This document shows positions 25,868-34,942 of a DNA stretch of 64,000 bases, one piece after another (the first letter of the stretch is position 1; the number at the start of each line of letters is the position of its first letter). Under the pieces are notes generated by a model that saw only the letters and a program-made list of their open reading frames with translations, had not been told where the DNA came from and searched no databases. Source of the stretch: Alphaproteobacteria bacterium (GTDB taxonomy: Bacteria; Pseudomonadota; Alphaproteobacteria; JAUHZY01); NCBI GenBank assembly GCA_030425825.1, contig JAUHZY010000001.1, forward strand, positions 1,150,834 to 1,214,833, written 5' to 3'. Made by a program: the position numbers and the translations under genes.

Positions 25868-26643
25868 TCTTTTTTAGGCAAACGCTTTAACAGTATATCT
25901 GTGAAAGATGGCGGTAATGCGCCAAACAACCATGCTAAAAAAACAGTGGGCCAGGGAAATGCTATCCTGGCCCTGTTTTTTTGCAAAGATTTCTTAATAA
26001 CCAACGCTGATTTTTCGGCAGACACCATAAAAGGCATAAAAAAGTCATTTTTGTCTGTCATACGACTTTTTACATATCCAGGACAAATGACGTTTACAGC
26101 AACGTTATCGTGGCATAATTCGCCGCGCAACGCTTCACCATAGACTTTAACGTAAGCTTTTGTTGCACAATATGCAGGTGCCCCTGGGAAACCACGATAC
26201 CCTGCCAGTGATGCCATAATTGCAATTTGTCCAGATTGCTTCTTTTGCATCATTGGTATCAGAGCCCATATTGTATTCAAAACTCCATCAATATTAACGC
26301 TGTTCAAGTGGGAAATTTGCTCTTCGTTCTCGCCATCTCCTCCTGTACCACCAGAAATTCCTGCGTTTGCAACAAGCAAATCAACAGCATGTTCTGCATC
26401 AAATTTTCGTATCCATTTTTGTAGTTTTTCTTTATCACGCACATCAATTAATGCTGTTAAAACAGTTGCACCTGCAGCTTCACAGTATTTTTTCACAGCA
26501 GCTAGACGTGTCTTATTCCTGCCAATAAGCCCCAGTGTCATATCACTTTTTGCATAAGTTTTTGCAAGCGCCTCGCCAATTCCGCTAGATGCTCCTGTAA
26601 TAATGATTGATTTTGGATTTAAAATACGTTTATCTCTAGGCAT
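25864..26643 (-). CDS. Short-chain dehydrogenase/reductase
   Basis: 259 residues of the classical SDR fold: cofactor motif TGASSGIGEALA (18-29), NAGISGG, catalytic Ser in IMASLAG, and YCATKAYV with the Tyr-x-x-x-Lys pair. The Arg after strand 2 (GLIGRNKTRL) suggests NADP(H) preference. The C-terminus is hydrophobic and basic (FPWPTVFLAWLFGALPP), as in SDRs that sit on the membrane. Substrate unknown. Its ATG overlaps the gmk ATG on the other strand within CATG, and no ribosome site is visible. Confidence 0.88.
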   Translation of the reverse strand: MPRDKRILNPKSIIITGASSGIGEALAKTYAKSDMTLGLIGRNKTRLAAVKKYCEAAGATVLTALIDVRDKEKLQKWIRKFDAEHAVDLLVANAGISGGTGGDGENEEQISHLNSVNIDGVLNTIWALIPMMQKKQSGQIAIMASLAGYRGFPGAPAYCATKAYVKVYGEALRGELCHDNVAVNVICPGYVKSRMTDKNDFFMPFMVSAEKSALVIKKSLQKNRARIAFPWPTVFLAWLFGALPPSFTDILLKRLPKKD

Positions 26644-27307
26644 GGCAAATAATCATGATACTACAATTCGTCGACGTGGGTTAATGCTCGCTCTCTCCTC
26701 ACCATCAGGTGCAGGAAAGACGACTATATCGCGGAAACTTCTTGATAGAAATAAAAATCTTATTTTATCTATTTCAACAACAACCCGCCCCAAGCGCCCT
26801 GCAGAGAAAGATGGTGTTGATTATATTTTCAGCGATGTTGAGAAGTTTAAAGCAGACGCTGAAGATGGTAAATTTCTTGAGTATGCAAAAGTGTTTGGAA
26901 ATTATTACGGAACCCCTTTCGAGGTTGCAGAAAACACGCTGACAAAAGGTAAAGACATTTTATTTGACATTGACTGGCAAGGGACACAGCAAATTGCTCA
27001 AAAAGCGCGCCAAGATTTAGTTAGTGTCTTTATTCTTCCACCTTCCGTCGCCGAGCTTGAACGCCGCTTGATTGAGCGCTCACAAGATTCTATGGAAGTT
27101 GTACGTGATCGCATGTCCAAGGCAAGTGATGAAATGAGCCATTGGGCAGAATATGATTACATTATCATCAACCGAGATATTGATAAAAGTGTCCATAATG
27201 TCGAAGCTATTTTAGAGGCTGAACGCCTCAAGCGTGAGCGTCAAGTTGGCTTACCTGAGTTTGTTAATCAATTACGCGAAGAAGCTGTGGAATACAAAGA
27301 TAGCTGA
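26642..27307 (+). CDS. gmk: Guanylate kinase
   Basis: 221 residues. GMP is phosphorylated to GDP with ATP. The P-loop SSPSGAGKTTISRK follows the N-terminal RRGLMLAL, and the GMP-binding region STTTRPKRPAEKDGVDYIF and DIDWQGTQQI are typical. Starting at 26642 (MANNHDTTIRRRG) matches family length; an in-frame ATG at 26603 is less likely. The start codons of gmk and the divergent SDR gene share bases 26642-26643. Its 3' end overlaps the convergent rsmA by 40 bases. Confidence 0.96.
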   Translation: MANNHDTTIRRRGLMLALSSPSGAGKTTISRKLLDRNKNLILSISTTTRPKRPAEKDGVDYIFSDVEKFKADAEDGKFLEYAKVFGNYYGTPFEVAENTLTKGKDILFDIDWQGTQQIAQKARQDLVSVFILPPSVAELERRLIERSQDSMEVVRDRMSKASDEMSHWAEYDYIIINRDIDKSVHNVEAILEAERLKRERQVGLPEFVNQLREEAVEYKDS

Positions 27308-28113
27308 CAAAACTGTTCCACACTTAAGTCTTCTGGGCGTGCAGTAGAGTCAATTCCAGCTTTCTCAAAGCCTTTTTCATCGACAAGCCCTTTCAATGTT
27401 GATCGCAACATTTTTCGGCGGTTTCCAAAGGCTTTTTTAACAAGGTGTTCCAGCCTTTTTAAGGTTACCTGACCTTGCATAATCCTGTTCTTTCGTGGCA
27501 CCAAATGCACAATAGAAGAGGTTACTTTGGGTGGCGGCACAAAAGCAGTTGGCGGCACATCAAATGCTTTCTCAACATCACATAACCATTGCGTCATAAC
27601 AGAAAGACGCCCATAACTCTTTGATCCTGGCGCTGCAATTAAGCGATCAGCAACCTCTTTTTGGAACATCAAAGTTAAGCTACTAATATCATCCATCACT
27701 GAAAACCAATTCGTGAGTAATTTTGTTGAAATATTATAAGGTAAATTTGCGATCACCTTTTTCGGGTTACTCGACAATTTCGATATATCAACTTTCAGCG
27801 CATCTTTCTGTAAAACTGTAAACTTGCTTTCACCAACCACATCTTGAATTTGACGCTGTGCTGCAATTGCACGATCATCTTTCTCAATCACAAAAACATG
27901 CTTTGGGCTGCCTTCTAAGAAAAAAGAGCGCGTCAGCCCGCCTGGACCTGGACCAACCTCAATAACATCAAAGCCTTCTATACTCCCCGCTGCGCGAACA
28001 ATTTTACATGTAAGATTGAGGTCAAAAAGAAAGTTCTGCCCTAAAGACTTCTTTGGCTGCAAATCAAATTCTTCAACAACTTGCCGAAGGGGAGGAAGGC
28101 TTTGGATACTCAA
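27268..28113 (-). CDS. rsmA: 16S rRNA dimethyladenosine transferase
   Basis: 281 residues; dimethylates two adjacent adenosines in the 3'-terminal helix of 16S rRNA late in 30S assembly (KsgA). Signatures are LGQNFLFDLNL, the SAM motif DVIEVGPGPGGLT and the catalytic NLPYNIST. The gene starts inside the last codons of surA (4-base overlap), keeping the lptG-lptD-surA-rsmA order common in proteobacteria. No pdxA lies between surA and rsmA here. Confidence 0.97.
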   Translation of the reverse strand: MSIQSLPPLRQVVEEFDLQPKKSLGQNFLFDLNLTCKIVRAAGSIEGFDVIEVGPGPGGLTRSFFLEGSPKHVFVIEKDDRAIAAQRQIQDVVGESKFTVLQKDALKVDISKLSSNPKKVIANLPYNISTKLLTNWFSVMDDISSLTLMFQKEVADRLIAAPGSKSYGRLSVMTQWLCDVEKAFDVPPTAFVPPPKVTSSIVHLVPRKNRIMQGQVTLKRLEHLVKKAFGNRRKMLRSTLKGLVDEKGFEKAGIDSTARPEDLSVEQFCQLSLYSTASSRN

Positions 28114-29027
28114 AACTTTACTTCCAAATGTACGTTACGACGATGCTTATTCATGAGGTGCTTTGACAAAGCTGTAAGGTTTTTCTTACGCAAAGCCTCC
28201 TCCAGTGACTGGCGCCACTCTTCCCTTTTATCTTCATCTGGCAACTCTAAAGTGCGCATGCCCTGGACAAATAAAACATGGTACCCTTCATCAGACTTTA
28301 TAACGCTCGAAACCTCTTTTTCACTCAAATCTTTCGAGGCTTCTTTTAGATGTTTTTCCAAGTCTTCTAGACGAACCCAACCAATTTCTCCCCCTCTAGA
28401 GGCTGAAGGTGTTTTGGAGACCTCCTTCGAGGTTTGCACAAAGTTATTTTTAATATTCTTCCTTTTTTCCTCTAGCTCATTGCTATCAAAAGAAAACATT
28501 TCATATAGATGCTTTTGTTGCACACCTTCTTCTTTAGACAGTCTTGCAATGATATTCTCAACATCTTCTGCCTCACGAAAATCGCTTTCTCTGTACTTAA
28601 TACCAACATACTTACCCCACGAAACACCCGCTCGAATTTGCTGTTCTAGACTGTTAATCGGAACGCCTTTTTCTTTAAAAAAGTCATCTACCGTATCTGG
28701 TGTGACATCAGCAGAGTTCACCATTCTGAGCTTGGCATTCGTTATTTCTTCTTCCCTGACACGAATTGACTCACTTGCAGCCGCCTGTATTTGTATCTTC
28801 TCATCGATAAGCCCCTTCATGACCATTGGTAGAATTTTCTGACGCAACTCGAAAGAGTCTTTTATCTTATTAGAAGCAATAATAAGCTGCATACGGTCGA
28901 TAACATCCCCTGCTGTCACGATACTGCCGTTAACTTTCGCAACAATACGACTGCCAAATATAGGGTTAGCTTGAAGAGGAGGGGCAATCAGAACTAAGAC
29001 GATAAAAAGTTTAATTAATTTAATCAT
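28110..29027 (-). CDS. surA: Periplasmic chaperone / PPIase SurA
   Basis: 305 residues. Signal peptide 1-20 (ending LQA before NPIFG), then a SurA N-terminal helical domain (SRIVAKVNGSIVTAGDVIDR and following) and one parvulin-like domain (about 165-265, with GGEIGWVRLEDL and SSVIKSDEGYHVLFV). E. coli SurA has two parvulin domains, so this is the shorter form frequent in alphaproteobacteria. It helps outer membrane proteins such as LptD to fold. It overlaps lptD by 8 bases and rsmA by 4. Confidence 0.9.
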   Translation of the reverse strand: MIKLIKLFIVLVLIAPPLQANPIFGSRIVAKVNGSIVTAGDVIDRMQLIIASNKIKDSFELRQKILPMVMKGLIDEKIQIQAAASESIRVREEEITNAKLRMVNSADVTPDTVDDFFKEKGVPINSLEQQIRAGVSWGKYVGIKYRESDFREAEDVENIIARLSKEEGVQQKHLYEMFSFDSNELEEKRKNIKNNFVQTSKEVSKTPSASRGGEIGWVRLEDLEKHLKEASKDLSEKEVSSVIKSDEGYHVLFVQGMRTLELPDEDKREEWRQSLEEALRKKNLTALSKHLMNKHRRNVHLEVKF

Positions 29028-31155
29028 TTCCTACTGAATCTCCTAAATGTGTAAGTGATATACGCAAATTAATACTGTCTTCAGGGTCTAAATCACCATC
29101 CCTTGTGAAGCGTCTTTCCGCCTTCAATGTAAGAGACAGACACTCATCATTATAATATAACTGTAAAGCGGCCGAACGTGTCCCATCATTATTTTTCTCT
29201 AAAGAGTGTACAGCATCTGCAGACACTGACCAAAACTCGTTCAAGCGCACCCCAACCTGACCTGAAATTTGCTCACGATTTTTAGATGTTGCTAAACCAG
29301 GTTGTTCCACAAGATAAATATAATCCCCCATTACCCAATACATCGGGTCACGCACAATAACACCAAGCTCACTTCTTTCAGCATCTCCTGTCTCATCATC
29401 AAATCTAAAACGATATAAGAAATCTGCGTAGCTACCTGGCGTATAATGGATCTTCCCAACAATATCTGAGACATCTTCACGTAAACCTGACTGTTCTGGG
29501 AACGCTAAATCACTTTTACCATCTAGGCGATAAGATTGACCCAAGAAAGCCTCTAAAGTACCAAGCGAAGGATCAAAATGTTTGTAGTTAAAACCATAAT
29601 CAACGCGAGACCCTAATGTTAAAAGATCATAGCCAGCAAACCTGTTTAAGCTGAATAGGTTTGTCTCGTCAAAAACAAAACCTTCACTGTCTTCATTTGG
29701 TATATTATTAAGCTTTTTGTCATTTGGTGCGAAAACAAGGGACACAACAGGCTCAATCAAGTCATAAGATTTTTTGTTATATCTTATGAAAGGATAACGC
29801 ACACCAAGGCTTGCTTCTGGGAAAAAGCGCGCCTCTTTGCGCCAATCGTCTTCACCGTCATCTCGAACCAAAAAACCATCTGCTTGTGCAGATAAAGCCA
29901 CATCATAAATATAGCCCATTGAAGAATGGAAAGGTCTTTCCCATTTTCCTTTCACCGTAACACCGTGGCTTTTAGAACCTGTACGACGGCGTATCGAACG
30001 AAGGCGACTCTCAAACGATACCGTTCCACCAATTAAACTCGGCTTTCCTTCCACAAAGTATTCAATTTCTGGCAGCACAAGTGGAATCTGATCTTCATCA
30101 TCTGTCGAGCGTAAGCCTTGGAATTTGTAAGCTGAAGCCGAGAAATAAGATGCCTGATCCAAGCGTTCAAGGTAAGCTCTAGATGTGAGAGTGTCTTCGT
30201 CACTAAAGTCGTATTTTTTTAAATAAAGCCTGTCTTTTACACGATTAAGCTCTAACCCTCCTGTCCAATCCTCATCCATTTTATAACGCAATTTTGAGAA
30301 AATATGGCCTTGCCAATCATTTTGCTCGAACCCTGACTGTGATTCACTGAACTGTGCAATACTCCCTTTAATTTCAGCTTCACCATATTGAAATTTCTGA
30401 CGATAATGTGTTTCAAATATTGTTCCCTCTTTTGAAACAATCGTTGGGGTGATCGTGACGTCATAGCTGGGAGACGGTGCAACATAATAAGGAATGCGTG
30501 TAATAAAGCCATATTCACTCGACTGCTCAAAACTGGGCATTAAAAATCCGCTACGTCGCTTAACATCCGGAGCCGGATGGAAGAAATAAGGAACATAAAA
30601 AATGGGAACACCAAAAACTTCCAGCCAAGCGTGCTTGTAAAATAAATCTTTTTCTTTTAAATCATGCTCAATTTCATAAGCCCCCAAAGACCATAAAGGA
30701 ACCTCCGTCCCAAAAGCGTTACATAATTTGCAAGGAGAAAAGTGCGCCTTTTCAAGCTCGTGGGTTTCACCGTTAATACGTTTGCCATATTCTGCTGAAA
30801 GGCGGCTATGACCACCCATCTTGATGCGCACATTCTTCATGTCTGCATTCTTAAAGCCTTTACCTAACTCAGCTTTGTCTGCCAGCACTTCATCACCATT
30901 TTTTTCAGTGATTTTAATTTTTCCTTTGACTTTTATTTTACCTTTTTTCTCGTCATAACTCACTTCGTTCGCACGCAGTTTTGCACCATCTTGTTTTAAA
31001 ACAACATCTCCTTTTGCTTGATAAACTTTTTTTTCTTGATGATAGCTGAAATTATCCGCTTCAAAGTCAACAGGCGCATCACGGTTGCTTTGCGCCAAGA
31101 CGACAGAAGGCTGAAACAGTAAGAAAATAAGAAAAATAATAAACTTACCCCTCAT
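29020..31155 (-). CDS. lptD: LPS assembly outer membrane protein LptD
   Basis: 711 residues. Signal peptide 1-22 (FQPSVVLA before QSNRD), an OstA/LptA-like N-terminal jellyroll (about 30-140, with KGDVVLKQDGAKLRANEVSY), then a long barrel domain ending NLRISLTHLGDSVGND. A CxxC pair (SPCKLCNAFGTE) lies near the domain border and one Cys (NDECLSL) near the end, fewer than the four of E. coli LptD. The start at 31155 is preferred; the frame upstream is inside lptG. Its ATG overlaps the lptG stop by one base. Confidence 0.95.
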   Translation of the reverse strand: MRGKFIIFLIFLLFQPSVVLAQSNRDAPVDFEADNFSYHQEKKVYQAKGDVVLKQDGAKLRANEVSYDEKKGKIKVKGKIKITEKNGDEVLADKAELGKGFKNADMKNVRIKMGGHSRLSAEYGKRINGETHELEKAHFSPCKLCNAFGTEVPLWSLGAYEIEHDLKEKDLFYKHAWLEVFGVPIFYVPYFFHPAPDVKRRSGFLMPSFEQSSEYGFITRIPYYVAPSPSYDVTITPTIVSKEGTIFETHYRQKFQYGEAEIKGSIAQFSESQSGFEQNDWQGHIFSKLRYKMDEDWTGGLELNRVKDRLYLKKYDFSDEDTLTSRAYLERLDQASYFSASAYKFQGLRSTDDEDQIPLVLPEIEYFVEGKPSLIGGTVSFESRLRSIRRRTGSKSHGVTVKGKWERPFHSSMGYIYDVALSAQADGFLVRDDGEDDWRKEARFFPEASLGVRYPFIRYNKKSYDLIEPVVSLVFAPNDKKLNNIPNEDSEGFVFDETNLFSLNRFAGYDLLTLGSRVDYGFNYKHFDPSLGTLEAFLGQSYRLDGKSDLAFPEQSGLREDVSDIVGKIHYTPGSYADFLYRFRFDDETGDAERSELGVIVRDPMYWVMGDYIYLVEQPGLATSKNREQISGQVGVRLNEFWSVSADAVHSLEKNNDGTRSAALQLYYNDECLSLTLKAERRFTRDGDLDPEDSINLRISLTHLGDSVGND

Positions 31156-32243
31156 CACCCATCCTCCAAATGAAGAATAGCAGCCATACCAAGCAAAGAA
31201 ACAACAACACCAGGCACCCATGCGGAAACTGACACAGGCAATCGACCAACAAGACCCATCGCCATAATAACGTCAGACATAATATGCAGTAAGAAACTTG
31301 CAAAAATACATCCAACAAACGCATAAAAAACTTTTGCATGCCTTGAACGAATATGAACTGTAAACGCCATTGCGACCAAAATCATAGCACATAATAACAG
31401 TGGTGTAGAAAGCAAGACGTGGTAGTGCAAACGATGTCTTGCAGAAGAAAAACCTGAACTTTCAAGAGTATGAATAAAGTCTTTTAAATTCCAAAAAGAG
31501 ATTGTTTCAGGCGGCGCGAAACTGTCTTGGATTTTTTCAGGTGTTAGATCCGTCTCTAGAACATATTCTTTTTGATTTAGAATAGGATGATCAACTTTTG
31601 AAATTCGTACATTCTCAAGCCGCCATTTTCCTTGCATTAAAACGGCACGACCCGCATCAATTCGACTGATAAAAGAGTCTTTATTGTCATAAATAAAAAC
31701 AGACGGAAGTGTCAGATGTGATCCATCCGTTGAAATTTGTTGTGCATATATAATCGCATAATTCTCTTCAAGAGATTGACGCAACCATAAACCTGATGGA
31801 GAAACAGCCATAAAGCTTCCTTTACCTTTTAAATAACGCGCCTCTAAATGTTCAAAGCGAGAAAGAGTTGCAGCTTCAAAAGGGTTAAAAACAAAGGCTC
31901 TAAAAGTACCAAGAAGAAGGCCTAGGATTATTAAAGGTAAAAGAACCTGCCAAATTGATATGCCCGCGGCACGCACGACGACAAGCTCTTGATTACGAAT
32001 CATACGCCACAATGTCATCATAGAAGCAAAGAGAACAGAAAATGGCAAAAGCTTACCAGCCATTGATGGCGCCTTTAAAAAAGCCATTCTAAGCAAAACA
32101 CGCAAATCAATATTTTGATCAGAAGCACGCCTCAAAAGTTCCATAAAATCAACTAAGAAGACGATCACAAAAAAGATTGCCACGACATAAACAACCCAAA
32201 CGAAAAATTGACGTGCAAGATATTTATAAAAAGTTATTGGCAT
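31155..32243 (-). CDS. lptG: LPS export ABC permease LptG (LptF/LptG family)
   Basis: 362 residues with six predicted membrane helices and a periplasmic beta-jellyroll between helices 3 and 4 (roughly 130-265). The family signature RNQELVVVRAAGIS on the cytoplasmic coupling side is seen. It forms the transporter that pulls LPS from the inner membrane with LptB and LptF. LptF usually lies directly upstream, but here a chorismate mutase gene is divergent 62 bases away, so lptF must be elsewhere. LptG rather than LptF is inferred from its place next to lptD. Confidence 0.88.
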   Translation of the reverse strand: MPITFYKYLARQFFVWVVYVVAIFFVIVFLVDFMELLRRASDQNIDLRVLLRMAFLKAPSMAGKLLPFSVLFASMMTLWRMIRNQELVVVRAAGISIWQVLLPLIILGLLLGTFRAFVFNPFEAATLSRFEHLEARYLKGKGSFMAVSPSGLWLRQSLEENYAIIYAQQISTDGSHLTLPSVFIYDNKDSFISRIDAGRAVLMQGKWRLENVRISKVDHPILNQKEYVLETDLTPEKIQDSFAPPETISFWNLKDFIHTLESSGFSSARHRLHYHVLLSTPLLLCAMILVAMAFTVHIRSRHAKVFYAFVGCIFASFLLHIMSDVIMAMGLVGRLPVSVSAWVPGVVVSLLGMAAILHLEDG

Positions 32244-32261
32244 TTTTCATTTAACTGTTAA

Positions 32262-32290
32262 TTTATAGGTCGGACAGGCTACACTATAAT
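32262..32290 (+). promoter_or_regulatory. Promoter of the chorismate mutase gene
   Basis: TTTATA (32262-32267) and a perfect TATAAT (32285-32290) are 17 bases apart. The expected start near 32297 leaves a leader of about 9 bases before the ATG at 32306, with no Shine-Dalgarno site, so the mRNA may be nearly leaderless. Confidence 0.5.
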
Positions 32291-32305
32291 CACAAACGAA
32301 ACATC

Positions 32306-33031
32306 ATGACAGATAAAAAAACCTCCTTAGCAGAAATCAGACAAGAAATAGATGAGGTTGATAACAAAATCCTTTCACTTCTTGATCAAAGGAGCCAGAT
32401 CGTTGAACGTGTGAAGAAGATAAAAACAGGGCACATTTTTCGCCCCGCGCGCGAAGCAGACATGCTGCGCACTCTGCACCAAAAATACCAGGGAATCTAT
32501 CCTTTCAGTGCCATCTATACAATATGGCGTGAAATTATCGCCGCGACACTACGGCAAGAAGGTAAGTTCAATCTTGTAACACTTGGAGATGACCAAAACT
32601 TGACGAAGCTTTGCTATCACCAGTTTGGTGTTCTAACGCCTCTTGTTTGCATGAAAGATGTTGAACATTTTTTTGAAAAAATATCAAATGATGACGTCGC
32701 CGTGGGCATTGTAAAACTTGATGATTTTAAATCATGGGGTGCAGACCTCTATAAATATCAAAAAAACTTATCTATTGTCGGAGGACTACCTTATCTGACT
32801 TGCAACAATATACCTTATGCAATGATGATTTCTCAAACAATCCCAGAACCCTCTAAAAATGATCAAAAGCTTTATCTAGAGAAAACACTTCAAGCATCCG
32901 ACTCTACGATCACAATTGGGAATGACCTATATAAACTAACGCATATTGGTAACGACGAGAGAGCTCCTGAAGGCGCAGTTGAAGTCGGACGTTATGCAAC
33001 CCCTATTTTTGATGAATCAATTCCATTTTAA
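32306..33031 (+). CDS. Chorismate mutase domain protein
   Basis: 241 residues. The first 90 follow the AroQ chorismate mutase fold: LAEIRQEIDEVDNKILSLLD, then RSQIVERVKKIK and RPAREADMLRTL, with the Arg and Lys residues that hold the substrate. This converts chorismate to prephenate. The remaining 150 residues (95-241) are not a recognisable prephenate dehydratase; they are probably an alphaproteobacterial C-terminal extension of unknown role. It is divergent from lptG and 1 base from the convergent NDUFA9-like gene. Confidence 0.85.
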   Translation: MTDKKTSLAEIRQEIDEVDNKILSLLDQRSQIVERVKKIKTGHIFRPAREADMLRTLHQKYQGIYPFSAIYTIWREIIAATLRQEGKFNLVTLGDDQNLTKLCYHQFGVLTPLVCMKDVEHFFEKISNDDVAVGIVKLDDFKSWGADLYKYQKNLSIVGGLPYLTCNNIPYAMMISQTIPEPSKNDQKLYLEKTLQASDSTITIGNDLYKLTHIGNDERAPEGAVEVGRYATPIFDESIPF

Positions 33032-33032
33032 T

Positions 33033-33932
33033 CTATAAATAGCTTTTCAAAACAGGCTCAATGGGCATGGGGTGTACATCTAGATCACGCAATGACTTTG
33101 CATCTTTACTAACAATATTATCTTGGCGCAATAATTCAACTTGACCGCGCGTTAAAAGAGGAATGCGGAAAACCTCCATAAAACTTGCTTGTATCTTTGC
33201 CAACCAAAATGGGAGTGACATTATCAATGCTTTGCTTTTTGTAATACTTAACATTAACAGCATCAGCTCTTCGAATGTATAAGTCTTTGGTCCCCCTATT
33301 TCATAAACACCCCCTTGATAGGATGTCGAAGAAACTGCATTCACAATAGCCTCAGCAACATTTTCAACATAAACAGGTTGAAATTTTGTCTGCCCACCAA
33401 TCAAAGGTAAAACAGGCGAATATTTAGCCATTTTTGCAAACAGGTTAAAGAAATTGTCCTCCCTGCCACAAATAATACTGGGTCGCATAATGATTGCACG
33501 TGGCACATATTGACGAATTGTTTTTTCAGACTCTCCTTTTGTACGCGCATACTCTACGTTCGAAGATGTATCAGCTCCAATTGCCGAGACATGTACCAGT
33601 GAAGGCACAGCAAAATCTTTTACAGCCTTAGCAATGTATTTTGCACCGTCAACATGAACAGCTTGAAAATTCTGAAGTCCGCGCGGAAACATAATACCCA
33701 CAAGGTTTATGACAGCATCCGATCCTTTGACAGCCGCACGCACAGCAACTTCACTTTGCAAAGGGGCAGCAATTGGTGTCACTTGACCAACTTGTCCCAT
33801 GACTTTTAAGAACTTCGCTTTTTCAGGTGAATTAACAGCGGCGCGCACTATATAACCTGCTGTGGCAAGTCGTGCAACAACATGTCGTCCCAAAAAACCT
33901 GATGCGCCAAAAACAGTTACGATTTTTGCCAT
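33033..33932 (-). CDS. NDUFA9-like NAD(P)-binding protein
   Basis: 299 residues of the atypical SDR / NDUFA9 type. The dinucleotide motif is VFGASGFLGRHV at the N-terminus, followed by INLVGIMFPRGLQNF and VHVSAIGADTSS, and YARTKGESEK with the Tyr-x-x-x-Lys pair. The mitochondrial relative is an accessory subunit of complex I, and alphaproteobacteria often carry this protein; whether it associates with complex I here is inference. Ribosome site AAAGGGGG is 5-6 bases upstream. Confidence 0.86.
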   Translation of the reverse strand: MAKIVTVFGASGFLGRHVVARLATAGYIVRAAVNSPEKAKFLKVMGQVGQVTPIAAPLQSEVAVRAAVKGSDAVINLVGIMFPRGLQNFQAVHVDGAKYIAKAVKDFAVPSLVHVSAIGADTSSNVEYARTKGESEKTIRQYVPRAIIMRPSIICGREDNFFNLFAKMAKYSPVLPLIGGQTKFQPVYVENVAEAIVNAVSSTSYQGGVYEIGGPKTYTFEELMLLMLSITKSKALIMSLPFWLAKIQASFMEVFRIPLLTRGQVELLRQDNIVSKDAKSLRDLDVHPMPIEPVLKSYL

Positions 33933-34031
33933 TTTTACCCCCTTTAAATAAATTACACCCTATGTAAACATTGAAAGCTGTTGACAGCAATCATTTTTTC
34001 GGGCGGTATGATGACATAAGGAGGAATAAAA

Positions 34032-34673
34032 ATGACACAAGAACATTATATTAGTGGCCATCAAATCTTTGTTCACCAACAGGATTTACCTGACCATGTA
34101 GACCTTGGCAATATCGTTGCGATTGATACAGAAACAATGGGACTACGTTTTGAAAGAGATCGGCTTTGTGTTGTTCAACTTTCAAATGGTGATGGTTCAG
34201 CACATTTAGTTCAAGTTCACAAAGGACAAACCGAAGCGCCCAACCTTAAAAAAATTATTGAAGATCAAGATATTGTTAAAATATTTCACTTTGCACGCTT
34301 TGATATTGCAACACTGTACAAATATTTAGGGGCACTAACATCTCCCGTTTTTTGTACAAAAATTGCTTCAAAATTGATACGCACATACACAGATCGGCAT
34401 GGACTAAAAAACCTTACTAAAGACCTTCTTGGCGTTGAACTCTCTAAGCAACAGCAAACATCTGATTGGGGCGCACCGGACCTTGATGAAAATCAAATTC
34501 AGTATGCTGCCTCTGATGTTTTATACCTGCACCAAATTCGTGAAAAACTTATCGATCTTCTAGAACGCGAAGGAAGAACAGGCCTTGCAGAAGCATGCTT
34601 CGAATTTCTTCCAACGCGCTCTCTGCTTGACCTAGAGGGTTGGAATGACGTTGACATCTTTGCACATTCTTGA
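34032..34673 (+). CDS. rnd: Ribonuclease D, short form
   Basis: 213 residues, essentially the DEDDy 3'-5' exonuclease domain alone: VAIDTETMGLRFERDRLC (Asp and Glu of motif I), HFARFDIATLYKYLG (motif II Asp) and QYAASDVLYLHQIRE (motif III Tyr/Asp). The HRDC domains of E. coli RNase D are missing; this short form is frequent in alphaproteobacteria. It trims 3' ends of stable RNAs such as tRNA. Ribosome site AAGGAGGA at 7 bases. A tRNA gene follows 60 bases later. Confidence 0.93.
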   Translation: MTQEHYISGHQIFVHQQDLPDHVDLGNIVAIDTETMGLRFERDRLCVVQLSNGDGSAHLVQVHKGQTEAPNLKKIIEDQDIVKIFHFARFDIATLYKYLGALTSPVFCTKIASKLIRTYTDRHGLKNLTKDLLGVELSKQQQTSDWGAPDLDENQIQYAASDVLYLHQIREKLIDLLEREGRTGLAEACFEFLPTRSLLDLEGWNDVDIFAHS

Positions 34674-34733
34674 TTCACACAAAAGACTTGCACAGAACCT
34701 TCGTTTTAGGCTATCATTGCGCCTCTTTGATAT

Positions 34734-34810
<77 letters not shown>

Positions 34811-34848
34811 TCTCAATCATTTCATGAACTCGCCCAGGACTTTTAGTA

Positions 34849-34876
34849 TTCGAACTTCGTTCGCGGCGGCGCGCCA
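34849..34876 (+). repeat. Degenerate tRNA 3'-end-like fragment
   Basis: Thirty-nine bases past tRNA-Arg the sequence again shows TTCGAA (34849-34854) and ends GGCGCGCCA (34868-34876), the last nine bases of the tRNA. In between, CGAAC/GTTCG (34851-34863) forms a small hairpin. This could be the remains of an integration (att) duplication or a decayed tRNA copy. Confidence 0.35.
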
Positions 34877-34942
34877 ACAAAATCAATCTTTTATTCCAAT
34901 CAAAATTCTACGCACCCATAAAAAGTATGGATGCCACACTAT

